This document shows, in pieces, positions 34,525 through 42,350 of a DNA stretch of 64,000 bases. The notes beneath the pieces are model-generated. The model was given only the letters and a program-made list of their open reading frames with translations, was not told the origin of the DNA and did not search any database. The stretch comes from CADCTB01 sp963768975. Lineage in GTDB: Bacteria; Actinomycetota; Acidimicrobiia; Acidimicrobiales; AC-14. Position 1 is the first letter of the stretch; every line of letters begins with the position of its first letter. The stretch covers positions 1 to 64,000 of the forward strand of contig CAVYKB010000012.1 in the NCBI GenBank assembly GCA_963768975.1, written 5' to 3'. The translations under genes were made by a program, and so were the position numbers.

Positions 34525-34663
34525 GACGTCCTCTCTTGTTCGGCGTTGCGCTCCGATGTCCACGACCCAAGGCGACATTGGCCATGAATGGAGAATGGGA
34601 CCTCACACGCCCGCACCCGAACGGGCGAGCCGGTCAGCGCCTTGATGCAGACCCCACAGATGT

Positions 34664-34927
34664 TCATGCCCCGGACCGCCGCAGATCATCCGGCCCCGGC
34701 GGCTCCGCCAGTGCCGCCAGCACCCGTTGGACCAGCCGGTCCACGCCGCTGACATCGTCGAGGGCCTTCAGCTCGGCCAGGGTCTCCACCAGCGAGGCGT
34801 ACAGCGGCGGGCAATGCGGGCAGGTCTCCAGGTGCTGCTCCAGCGAGCGCGCCTGGGCGGCCTCGAGATCGCCGTCGATGTAGTCCGAGACCAAGGAGCG
34901 GGCCTCCGGGCAGGAGAATTCGGTCAT
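34664..34927 (-). CDS. zf-HC2 anti-sigma factor
   Basis: An 87-residue soluble anti-sigma factor. The zinc motif H-x3-C-x2-C is in EQHLETCPHCPPL, preceded by SDYIDGDLEAAQARSLE. No membrane span is present, so control should be cytosolic, probably by thiol oxidation or persulfidation releasing zinc. ATG at 34927 overlaps the sigma stop by four bases. Confidence 0.88.
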   Translation of the reverse strand: MTEFSCPEARSLVSDYIDGDLEAAQARSLEQHLETCPHCPPLYASLVETLAELKALDDVSGVDRLVQRVLAALAEPPGPDDLRRSGA

Positions 34928-35502
34928 CGTGCTTCCTCCAACAGGCCGCGGTCGTCCTGGCCCAGGAGCGTGAAGAGGGCGAGACGGGAGCGGCGGATGT
35001 TCGACTTCGCCGTGCCCAGGGGAATGCCGGTCGCCTCGGCGAGCTCGGCCGCGCTCAGTCCCTGCCCGTCGTGGAGCAGGAGGGCAGTGCGATAGCCCTC
35101 GGGCAGCTCCCCGAGGAGTGATTGCAGCGTCTCGGCGTGGGAGCGGCGGGCCGCGACCAACGCGGGGTCCACGCTGTAGTCTGGGTCCTCCCAGCGAGCC
35201 AACAGCTCGAGCGGCTCGGCGTCGACCACCAGGGGCTTGGTCCGACGGCGCTCCTGGAGGCAGCGGTTGATGGCGATGCGATAGAGCCAGGTACCGACGG
35301 CGGCGTTTCCGCTGAAGCCGGCCAGGCCCCGGTAGGCATCGACCATGGCCTCCTGGATGACGTCCTCGGCGGCGTCGGCACCGACCATTTGGCGGGCCAG
35401 AGCCAAGAGGCGGGGCCCGTGGCGGCGGACCAGTTCCCCGAAACTCTGGGTGTCCCCGGCCTTGGCCGCGATGACCAGGTCGAGGTCGCTCTGATGGTCC
35501 AT
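34924..35502 (-). CDS. ECF-type RNA polymerase sigma factor
   Basis: A 192-residue group IV sigma factor. Region 2 covers FGELVRRHGPRLLALARQMV and AEDVIQEAMVDAYRGLAGF; region 4 covers LGELPEGYRTALLLHDGQGL then LAEATGIPLGTAKSNIRRSR. It is coupled to a cytosolic zf-HC2 anti-sigma factor and sits inside the sulfur gene region. Nine bases before its ATG ends a TGCATCC-N15-TGCATC pair that recurs in mirror image before the divergent gene; this is probably its own promoter. Confidence 0.92.
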   Translation of the reverse strand: MDHQSDLDLVIAAKAGDTQSFGELVRRHGPRLLALARQMVGADAAEDVIQEAMVDAYRGLAGFSGNAAVGTWLYRIAINRCLQERRRTKPLVVDAEPLELLARWEDPDYSVDPALVAARRSHAETLQSLLGELPEGYRTALLLHDGQGLSAAELAEATGIPLGTAKSNIRRSRLALFTLLGQDDRGLLEEAR

Positions 35503-35511
35503 CGCTCATTA

Positions 35512-35622
35512 GATGCAGCACCGCCGGCAAATGGATGCACTCCACGCCCGATTTGTCCTCAAGCCGCCCCCAACTGGGCCCTCCGACGGCGGGTTGCATC
35601 CGTTCGACCCCGCCAATGCATC
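35512..35622. promoter_or_regulatory. mirrored twin ECF promoters
   Basis: On the minus strand TGCATCC (35539-35533), 15 bases, TGCATC (35517-35512) end nine bases before the sigma ATG. On the plus strand TGCATCC (35595-35601), 15 bases, TGCATC (35617-35622) end nine bases before the ATG at 35632. Identical elements, spacing and distance to the start on both sides argue for -35 and -10 boxes of one ECF sigma factor, with nearly leaderless transcripts. An operator reading of the same words is possible. Confidence 0.65.
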
Positions 35623-35631
35623 GAAAGAGGT

Positions 35632-35946
35632 ATGGATACCGACCTCGACCATACCGACCTGCTCCGCGCCGCCCGGTGCCGGGAGCTGGGGGCGCTCCGG
35701 GCCCTCGCCGTCGCCCTTGACGACGTGTCGGCCGCGAACGGCGGCGCCCTCGACGGAGCCGTCCTCGCCTGGCGAGCGGTCCAGGGTGACGGATACCCGA
35801 CACTTGCAGGGAGGATGTCAAGCCAGGTCGCCGCCCTCCGTCGACGACTCTTCGAGGCCCGGGTTCCGTTTCGCCCGGAACGGGAAGTGAACCGGAGGCG
35901 ATGTACTGAGGCCGTCTCCGTACTCGACCGCCGGTCGGCAGCATGA
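35632..35946 (+). CDS. hypothetical protein sharing the ECF twin promoter
   Basis: A 104-residue protein that I do not recognise. It starts acidic (DTDLDHTDLLRAARCRELGA), is helical throughout and ends basic (REVNRRRCTEAVSVLDRRS). No signal peptide or span is visible. The upstream open frame is shadow-like; ATG at 35632 is set by GAAAGAGG and by the promoter-like TGCATC nine bases earlier. If the twin promoter is right, it belongs to the ECF regulon with the sulfur genes. Confidence 0.5.
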   Translation: MDTDLDHTDLLRAARCRELGALRALAVALDDVSAANGGALDGAVLAWRAVQGDGYPTLAGRMSSQVAALRRRLFEARVPFRPEREVNRRRCTEAVSVLDRRSAA

Positions 35947-36064
35947 GACCGCAGAGTGCTTCCCTTCGACGTAGCGAGGTCAGAGAGATGAAACGGGAAC
36001 CAGCGCCGTCGGGCGCCCGGTCGGAGTTGGCCGTCGTCTACGGCTTTCGGGACATCTAGGCGCC

Positions 36065-37468
36065 ATGTTCTTCAAGCAGTTCTACGAACAGGGCCTCGGC
36101 CACGCCTCCTATCTCATTGGCTCGGAGCAGACCGGCGACGCCTTCGTCTTCGACCCGCGTCGCGACGTGGAGGCATATTTCGAGGCCGCCCGCATGCAAG
36201 GCCTGCGCATCCGTCATGCCCTCGACTCCCACGGTCACAACGACTACCTGTCGGGCCTGACCGAGATCGCGCAGCGCACCGACGTGGAGCTCTGGGGCTC
36301 AGCGGAGGGCGATCTGGGGTACCGCCACCGGCCCCTGCGCGACGGCGAGCAGCTGGAGCTCGGCGAGGTCGGCATCGAGGTGCTCCACACCCCCGGCCAT
36401 ACGCCCGAGCACCTCTCGCTGCTGATCTACGACCGCGACGCCTCCACCGACGAGCCGGCGCTGCTGCTCGCCGGAGGGGCGCTTCTGGTCGGCGATCTGG
36501 CTCGCCCCGACCTTCTGGGCGGGCGGGACCAGGCCGAGGAGTCGGCCCGGGTCTTTTGCCAGACGATCCAGAAGAAGCTTCTCGAGCTGCCGGATCACCT
36601 CGAGGTGTTCCCCACCCACGTAGCCGGGTCGCTGTGCGGCGGCAACATCGGCAGCCGGCTATCGACCACCGTCGGCTACGAACGCCGCACCAACGCCATC
36701 CTGGCCAAGGTCTCCTCCAAAGCAGAATTCGTCGAGCAGTGCCTGCGCCTGGACAACCTCCCCGCCGTTCCTCCGTACTGGAAGCGCATGCGCCGCCAGA
36801 ACCTGGCCGGCGTCGCTGCGCTGGGAAGCCTGCGGGAGCCTCCCGCCCTCACCCCCGGCGCCTTCGAGGCGGCCATGGCCGACGGTGCCGTGGTGGTCGA
36901 TACTCGCTCCCCCGAGGCATTCGCCGGGGGCCACATCCCCGGGGCCCTCAACGTCGGCCTGGGCGCCGCCTTCGCCACCTGGGCCGGCACCGTCCTCGAC
37001 GAGGGCGCAGTCGTCGCCCTGGTGCTCGACTCACCGGCCGACCTGTGGACCGTCGTGTGGGAGCTGCTGCGCATCGGATACGACCTGCCGGTGGGATGGT
37101 TGGCCGGCGGCATGCTGGCCTGGCGCACGGGTGGGCGCGGGGTACGAGTCCTGCCCCAGATCAGCGTGGGCGAGCTGCACTCCCGTCTCGCTGCCGGCGA
37201 CATCGAGCTGCTCGACGTGCGCCAGCCGGGCGAGTGGGCCGCCGGCCATGCGCCCGGGGCAACGTTCCTGACCGGCGCCCAGCTCCCCGCTCGGATCGAC
37301 GAGGTGGCCGGTTCTCCCAAGCCGGTGGCTGTGGTGTGCGGTTCGGGCTACCGCTCGTCGGTGGCGGCCAGCGTGCTGGCGCGAGACGGTCGCCGACATG
37401 TCACCAACACCATCGGCGGCATGAGCGCCTGGAAGGCCGCCGGCCTCCCTGTCACGAAGGAGAACTGA
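36065..37468 (+). CDS. persulfide dioxygenase fused to two rhodanese domains
   Basis: A 467-residue three-domain protein. Residues 1-250 form a metallo-beta-lactamase fold of the ETHE1/persulfide dioxygenase type, with DSHGHND (His56, His58, Asp60) and HTPGHTPEH near 110, which bind one iron and oxidise glutathione- or mycothiol-like persulfide to sulfite. A first rhodanese domain (about 275-360) lacks the active Cys. The second (370-467) has it at Cys425 in VCGSGYRS. The TauE exporter downstream would remove the sulfite formed. ATG follows an AGG eight bases away. Its stop overlaps the DUF302 start (TGATG). Confidence 0.92.
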   Translation: MFFKQFYEQGLGHASYLIGSEQTGDAFVFDPRRDVEAYFEAARMQGLRIRHALDSHGHNDYLSGLTEIAQRTDVELWGSAEGDLGYRHRPLRDGEQLELGEVGIEVLHTPGHTPEHLSLLIYDRDASTDEPALLLAGGALLVGDLARPDLLGGRDQAEESARVFCQTIQKKLLELPDHLEVFPTHVAGSLCGGNIGSRLSTTVGYERRTNAILAKVSSKAEFVEQCLRLDNLPAVPPYWKRMRRQNLAGVAALGSLREPPALTPGAFEAAMADGAVVVDTRSPEAFAGGHIPGALNVGLGAAFATWAGTVLDEGAVVALVLDSPADLWTVVWELLRIGYDLPVGWLAGGMLAWRTGGRGVRVLPQISVGELHSRLAAGDIELLDVRQPGEWAAGHAPGATFLTGAQLPARIDEVAGSPKPVAVVCGSGYRSSVAASVLARDGRRHVTNTIGGMSAWKAAGLPVTKEN

Positions 37469-37866
37469 TGACTGCGACCTACGCTAGGACGATCACCCTC
37501 GACATGCCCTACGACGAGGCGGTGCCACGGGTCAAGGAGGCGTTCAAGGCCCAGGGCTTCGGCACCCTCACCGAGATAGACGTCCGGGCCACCCTGGCGG
37601 AGAAACTCGGCGCCGAGATCGAGCCCTACGTCATCCTCGGCGCCTGCAACCCAGAGCTGGCGCATCGGGCACTGGAGCTGGAGCGGGAGATCGGCCTGCT
37701 CCTGCCTTGCAACGTCGTCGTGCGCGCCGAGGGGGACCGCACCACGGTCCAGGCCCTCGATCCCCGGGTCATCGGTGAGGTCTCTGGCGCGCCCGGCCTG
37801 GAGGCGGTCGCCGAGGACGCCGGCGGGCGCATCGACCTGGCGCTCGAAGCGCTCCAGAGCGGGTAA
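37468..37866 (+). CDS. DUF302 protein
   Basis: A 132-residue single-domain DUF302 protein. Seen are the opening MPYDEAVPRVKEAFKAQGFG, the DVRATLAEKLGAEIEPYVIL segment, GACNPELAHRAL, and LLLPCNVVVR with the conserved Cys. DUF302 proteins are frequent neighbours of rhodanese and sulfur-oxidation genes; their role is unproven. It is translationally coupled to the persulfide dioxygenase. Confidence 0.9.
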   Translation: MTATYARTITLDMPYDEAVPRVKEAFKAQGFGTLTEIDVRATLAEKLGAEIEPYVILGACNPELAHRALELEREIGLLLPCNVVVRAEGDRTTVQALDPRVIGEVSGAPGLEAVAEDAGGRIDLALEALQSG

Positions 37867-37893
37867 GGCCCCACCACCGAGCAAGGACAATCA

Positions 37894-38058
37894 ATGAAAC
37901 GACAGTGCTCCTCCTGGAGGACAACACGGTTCGGGCCGGCTCTTTCATGCCGTGCTCTCGTGGTCGTCGCCGGCCTGGCGCTTCGTTGTGGCGATCGGCC
38001 TGCCGGCGCCGCTCGGGGCGGGGATTCTGCGACCGATCAGTCATTGACTAGGACCTGA
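37894..38058 (+). CDS. possible 54-residue protein
   Basis: ATG at 37894 has AAGGA seven bases upstream. The product starts basic (KRQCSSWRTTRFG), has a hydrophobic stretch around ALVVVAGLAL and ends in a polar tail. Its TGA is one base before the likely start of the flavoprotein gene. Another frame of the same stretch reads PAWRFVVAIGLPAPLGAGIL, like a membrane span, so a frameshifted relic of a small membrane protein is an alternative. Weak call. Confidence 0.3.
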   Translation: MKRQCSSWRTTRFGPALSCRALVVVAGLALRCGDRPAGAARGGDSATDQSLTRT

Positions 38059-38059
38059 C

Positions 38060-39586
38060 ATCGCCGTCGACATCGTCATTGGCGCGGGGCACAACGGCCT
38101 GATCGCCGCGTGCTACTTGGCCCGGGCCGGTCGGGAGGTCCTCGTGCTCGAGCAGCTGGACCGTCCCGGCGGTGGGTCGCGCACCGAGGAGACCGTCCCC
38201 GGCTACCGCTTCGACCTCCACTCGGCGGCACACAACATCATCAACATGACCGACATCCCTGCCGAGCTGGACCTGGCCGGCGCCGGCCTGGACTACCAGC
38301 AGATGGACCCCTTCTCCATCGCCATCCACGCCGACGGGCGCCGAGTGCGCTTCTACCGATCCGTGGAGGCCACCGTCGAGTCGATCGCCGAGGAGTCACC
38401 GGGCGAGGCCCAGGCGTACCGGCGCTTCATCGACAAGGCCGTGCCCATCGTGCGCACCCTGCTCCCGGCCATCCGCGGCGACACCTCTGCGAGGGTCCTG
38501 CCGGCCCAGGCGGCGAATGCGCTGCGGGCGCTGCGCCGTCAGCCGATGATGACCGCCCGCGACGTCATCAGTCCCTACGACTCGCTGCTGCGCCGCTGGC
38601 TCCCGTCCGATCTCACCCGGGGCCCGGTTGCCGCCTTCGCCGCCCACGCCGGGGTCGGCCCGACGGTGCCCGGGGGTGCTCTCTTCGCCTTCTGGCAGGC
38701 CGTGTACCACCTCTTCGGGCAGTGGCACGGGCGAGGAGGGAGCCAGAACCTGACCGATGCCCTGGTGGCCCGCCTTCGGTCCTTGGGAGGCGAGCTGAGA
38801 TGCTCGGCGGCGGTGGCGCGCATCGAGGCGCCGGCCGGGCGGGTGCGGGCGGTGGTTCTCGAGGGCGGCGAGCGAATCCCGGCGGCAACGGTGATCACGG
38901 CCATGGACCCGAAGACGGCCCTGCTCGGCCTGCTGCACCCACCCCTTGGCGGTGACGCCGGGGCCGACCTTGCTGCGGCCCGGCGTTCCAACGTGGTGCA
39001 AGCCCTCGTCCATGTGGCCACCGACCGGCTGCCCGCCTATTCCAATAGTCGCCCGGACGACTGGAACGGGCTGCAGAGCTACGTCGACCGGCTGGAGGAC
39101 CTGACCAAGGCGTGGGTGCAGTCCGAGGCCGGCCGCCTCCCCGATCCTCTCCCCCTGTACGCCTTCACGCCCTCTGCCATCGACGCTTCGCTCGCCCCCG
39201 CCGGCCACCACACCGTGTACCTGGCCTGCCCAGCTGCCCCGTCGATCGTCGACGGCGGCTGGCCGGCCCGGCGGGAGGAGTTCACGGAACGCTGCCTGGA
39301 CGTCGTCGAGAACCGGGCGCCGGGATTCCGAGCCTCCGTGCGGGGCGTCGCCACCTGGACTCCCGACGAGATGGAGCGGGTGGAGCGCTGGCCCGGCGGG
39401 CATCCGATGTACCTCGACATCGCCCTGGACCAGCTCGGCCCGTTCCGGCCCACGAAGCGACTCGGAGGCTGGCGGACGCCGATCGCCGGCCTCTACATCT
39501 CCGGAGCGGGCACCAACCCTTCGGGGGGCATCGCCGGGACGCCGGGGCGCCAGGCGGCGCGAGCCCTTCTGGCGGACCATCAGTGA
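38060..39586 (+). CDS. CrtI-like FAD-dependent oxidoreductase with no canonical start
   Basis: About 508 residues of the phytoene-desaturase/NAD(P)-FAD amine-oxidase-like fold. The dinucleotide motif VDIVIGAGHNGLIAACYLAR and ELDRPGGGSRTEE-like block begin the chain; the C-terminus has the FAD-binding GLYISGAGTNPSGGIAGTPG. The motif GAGHNG is encoded at 38081-38098, upstream of the first in-frame TTG at 38117. The only preceding codons after a TGA at 38045 are CTA GGA CCT GAC ATC. AGGA six bases before the ATC suggests an ATC start or a miscalled ATG. The substrate is unknown; position suggests a sulfur or quinone-linked role. Confidence 0.85.
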   Translation: MAVDIVIGAGHNGLIAACYLARAGREVLVLEQLDRPGGGSRTEETVPGYRFDLHSAAHNIINMTDIPAELDLAGAGLDYQQMDPFSIAIHADGRRVRFYRSVEATVESIAEESPGEAQAYRRFIDKAVPIVRTLLPAIRGDTSARVLPAQAANALRALRRQPMMTARDVISPYDSLLRRWLPSDLTRGPVAAFAAHAGVGPTVPGGALFAFWQAVYHLFGQWHGRGGSQNLTDALVARLRSLGGELRCSAAVARIEAPAGRVRAVVLEGGERIPAATVITAMDPKTALLGLLHPPLGGDAGADLAAARRSNVVQALVHVATDRLPAYSNSRPDDWNGLQSYVDRLEDLTKAWVQSEAGRLPDPLPLYAFTPSAIDASLAPAGHHTVYLACPAAPSIVDGGWPARREEFTERCLDVVENRAPGFRASVRGVATWTPDEMERVERWPGGHPMYLDIALDQLGPFRPTKRLGGWRTPIAGLYISGAGTNPSGGIAGTPGRQAARALLADHQ

Positions 39587-40395
39587 GGGCGTTGGCGGCA
39601 TCGCCCCTCGGCTTCCTGATCGGTCTGTCGGTCGGAGCTCTGGGCGGCGGCGGCTCCATCCTGGCCGTGCCCGTGCTCGTCTATGTCGCCGGCCAGGACC
39701 CCCGGGCAGCCACCACCACCAGCCTCGTCATCGTCGGTCTGGCCGCCCTGGTGGGGGTGACCGATCACTGGCGCGCCGGGCGGGTGAAGGTCGGTCCTGG
39801 AGTGGTGTTCGGACTTGCGGGCATTGGCGGGTCGGTGAGCGGGTCGCTGCTGAACCGCCGCCTCGACCCGGACCTGTTGCTACTCGCCTTCGCCGGGCTC
39901 GTCGTCGTCGCGGCCTGGCGGATGCTGACGGGATGTCCGAGCTGCACCAACCTGGGCGAGCGGGAGGCCATCGGCGCCAGCGGCACCACGAAGGTGCTGG
40001 CTGGGCTGCGCGTCGACGCGGCCACGGTCGCCAAGGTGCTGGTGGCCGGAACCGGGGTCGGGTTCTTCACCGGCCTTTTCGGTGTGGGCGGAGGATTCAT
40101 CATCGTGCCGGCTCTCACCCTGGGCCTGCGCTTCGCCATGCCCGAGGCGATCGGCACCTCCCTGCTGATCATCGCCATCAACTCGGTAACGGCCCTTGTC
40201 CCCCGCCTCGGCCAGGGTGGCGTCGACTGGGCCGTGACCGTGCCCTTCGCCGTTTCCACTGTGGCGGGAACGCTGGCGGGCAGTCGGCTCGCCGACCGCC
40301 TTCCGGAGCAAACCCTGCTTCGCTGGTTTGCTGCGCTGCTCATCGCGGTTGGTGTGTACACCGCGTGCCGCTCGATCCTGGCCCTCGCCGGATAG
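39583..40395 (+). CDS. TauE/SafE-family sulfite/sulfur-anion exporter
   Basis: A 270-residue membrane protein with the two-fold TSUP plan. The first half has FLIGLSVGALGGGGSILAVP followed by VLVYVAG and TTTSLVIVG; the second repeats it as VGFFTGLFGVGGGFIIVPAL, TLGLRFAMPEAIGTSLLIIA. A cytosolic loop holds CPSC. GTG at 39583 overlaps the flavoprotein stop by four bases. Beside a persulfide dioxygenase it most likely exports sulfite or thiosulfate. Confidence 0.9.
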   Translation: MRALAASPLGFLIGLSVGALGGGGSILAVPVLVYVAGQDPRAATTTSLVIVGLAALVGVTDHWRAGRVKVGPGVVFGLAGIGGSVSGSLLNRRLDPDLLLLAFAGLVVVAAWRMLTGCPSCTNLGEREAIGASGTTKVLAGLRVDAATVAKVLVAGTGVGFFTGLFGVGGGFIIVPALTLGLRFAMPEAIGTSLLIIAINSVTALVPRLGQGGVDWAVTVPFAVSTVAGTLAGSRLADRLPEQTLLRWFAALLIAVGVYTACRSILALAG

Positions 40396-40623
40396 TTCGG
40401 AGTCGCCTCCCACCGAATCGGTCGAGGCAATGATGACCGTCCCGCCTCGCCGCCGGTTCGGCCAAGGCGCTGCGGTACGGGACTGATACCGGCTGTTGTG
40501 GTCGCGCCTCACGTCCACGCCGCGACGGTACCGAGAAGGCCACCACGCTCACGGGTTCATGCGCGTCTGTGGGGTAAATGCCCCATGACTCCGGCGAGCG
40601 CTCCGCGCAGTATCACGCGCGCC

Positions 40624-40815
40624 ATGTCCGCACGCATCCTTGGTCGGGCGACTGAGATCAGCGCGACCTTGCGCCGGCGCTTGGCCCGGGGGCTACGGGC
40701 AGAGGGCGCAACGATCCCCGCCATTGGTGAGACTTTCGGCGTGTCGCACCAGAGGGTTCGACTCTCCTCCGGGACGGCGACCTCGACGGCGGGCCGTCCC
40801 CTACGTAGCCATTGA
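40624..40815 (+). CDS. short helix-turn-helix protein or relic
   Basis: Residues 8-45 of this 63-residue frame (RATEISATLRRRLARGLRAE, GATIPAIGETFGVSHQRV) look like the region 4/resolvase-type HTH 'REEGxTxxEIGxxFGVSxQRV'. After the recognition helix the sequence turns into shadow-like composition and ends. It could be a truncated DNA-binding protein just before the deleted triosephosphate isomerase. ATG at 40624 has no good ribosome site. Confidence 0.35.
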   Translation: MSARILGRATEISATLRRRLARGLRAEGATIPAIGETFGVSHQRVRLSSGTATSTAGRPLRSH

Positions 40816-40822
40816 ACCCCGC

Positions 40823-41400
40823 GTGAAGTGCGTTCTCTCCAGTTGGAAGATGTACCCCACGGTTGCCCAGGCGCAGGCGTCGTTCGAGGCGATCCAGCTT
40901 GGTCTGCAGGAGCGCGCCCAGCGCGGGACCGTGCTGCCGCAGGTGATCCTTTGCCCGCCCTTCCTCTCGACGAGCAGGTTGCCCGCAAGGTGGCGGCCGT
41001 CGCCGAACACGGTCTGACGCCGATCCTGCTGGTGGGGGAGGACGACCCCGGTGAGGACGCCGTTCTCCGCAGCGAGCAACAGCTGCGGCAGGGGCTCTCG
41101 GGCATCGACGTCGGACGGCAGCCCGTCCTGGTGGTCTACGAGCCGACCTGGGCGATCGGCACGGAGAGAACGGCGACTGCGTCGCATGTAGAGCGCTCGG
41201 TGGCCCACCTCAAGGCGGTGCTCGCCGATATGCGTGCGGCAGAGCCCACCATCCTCTACGGCGGGAGCGTGAACGACGACAACGTCGATGCCCTGGCCGT
41301 GCTCGACGTGCTGGACGGCGTCGGCGCCGGCCGGGCGAGTCTCGACGCCAGCCAGTTCCTCCGCCTCATCGACCAGGTCGCGCAGGCGGTGGAGCGATGA
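40823..41400 (+). pseudogene. triosephosphate isomerase with internal deletion
   Basis: GTG at 40823 opens K-C-V-L-S-S-W-K-M-Y-P, the N-terminal strand with the substrate-binding Lys, and continues to VILCPPFLS at about 40970. There the reading switches frame to DEQVARKVAAVAEHGLTPIL and runs on through VYEPTWAIGT (catalytic Glu) and ILYGGSVNDDN to the stop at 41400. Roughly 80 residues are missing, among them the GHSERR loop with the catalytic His. It cannot be an active isomerase; a real central copy is probably elsewhere in the genome. Confidence 0.8.
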
Positions 41401-41445
41401 GTTCGCAGCCTGCGCACCGTCGTACTCCTGAGAGAGGGAGGTCCT

Positions 41446-42162
41446 ATGACGTCGCCATCGAACACGAACGAGAGCACCCGGACCGACGCGGTTCCGCCGA
41501 TCGTCGATCAGAAGACTTGGGAGGCGGCCCTGGCTGAGCTCCGGGCACGGGAGAAGGCAGCGACCCGCGAGCTGGACGCCATCGCCGCAGCCCGCCGGCG
41601 GCTGCCGATGGTGGCGTTGCCCGACTACACGCTCGGCGGGCCCGAGGGCCCCGTCCGGCTGATCGACGTCTTCGACGGCAAGCGGCAGCTCATCGTCTAC
41701 AACCACATGTGGTTCCCGGGCGAGGAGTGGCAGTGCAGCGGGTGCACGGGCTTCACGAGCCAGTTCACCCGTTTCTTGTTCCTCGAGAACTACGACGCCC
41801 GGTTCGTCATTGTCACCCAGGGCCCGATCGACAAGGCACTCGCCTACAAGGCTCGCGTGGGCAACCGGATGGACTGGTACTCGACGGCGAACAGCCCGTT
41901 CGGATCGGACATGGGCGCGCCGCCCAACGGCGGCTTCCAGCTCAACGTGTTGTTCCGGGTCGGCGACACGGCGTACCGCACCTACAACACCCAGGGCCGC
42001 GGTGTGGAACAGGTCAGCCACACATTCCCACTGATCGACCTGCTGCCGTACGGACGCCAGGAGGAGTGGCAGGACTCTCCGCCCGGCTGGCCCCAGTCGC
42101 CCACGTACTCCGGGTGGGCCGAGTCCGGGGACTACGCCCGCTACGCCGACGCCCCGGCCTGA
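41446..42162 (+). CDS. DUF899 thioredoxin-fold protein
   Basis: A 238-residue DUF899 protein of the thioredoxin-like superfamily. Typical segments are the N-terminal helix (WEAALAELRAREKAATRELD), DVFDGKRQLIVYNHMWFPGE, CSGCTGFTSQF at the active-site position (a CxxC), and YNTQGRGVEQVSHTFPLIDL. The reaction is unknown; the CxxC suggests dithiol chemistry. GGGAGGTCCTATG gives a clear start. The gene is single, downstream of the deleted isomerase. Confidence 0.88.
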   Translation: MTSPSNTNESTRTDAVPPIVDQKTWEAALAELRAREKAATRELDAIAAARRRLPMVALPDYTLGGPEGPVRLIDVFDGKRQLIVYNHMWFPGEEWQCSGCTGFTSQFTRFLFLENYDARFVIVTQGPIDKALAYKARVGNRMDWYSTANSPFGSDMGAPPNGGFQLNVLFRVGDTAYRTYNTQGRGVEQVSHTFPLIDLLPYGRQEEWQDSPPGWPQSPTYSGWAESGDYARYADAPA

Positions 42163-42350
42163 TCCGCCCATCAGTCGAAGTCCGAGTAGGCCCGATGGGT
42201 GCCGCACACCAGGCAGCGAAGAGGTAGGCACTCGGCGAACTGTGCCGGCAATGTCGGTCACGTCCCACAACGTGCCGACGTGGGAGCCCAGCGTGAACGA
42301 ATAGTTCTCGTCCCTGTGGCTGATGCTGAGCTCCCAGGTGGTCTATCGGC

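Noticed and set aside
34664..35944. 426-codon minus-strand frame covering the sigma/anti-sigma region
   Set aside because: Only the last 88 codons (the anti-sigma gene) have native composition; the rest shadows the sigma gene.
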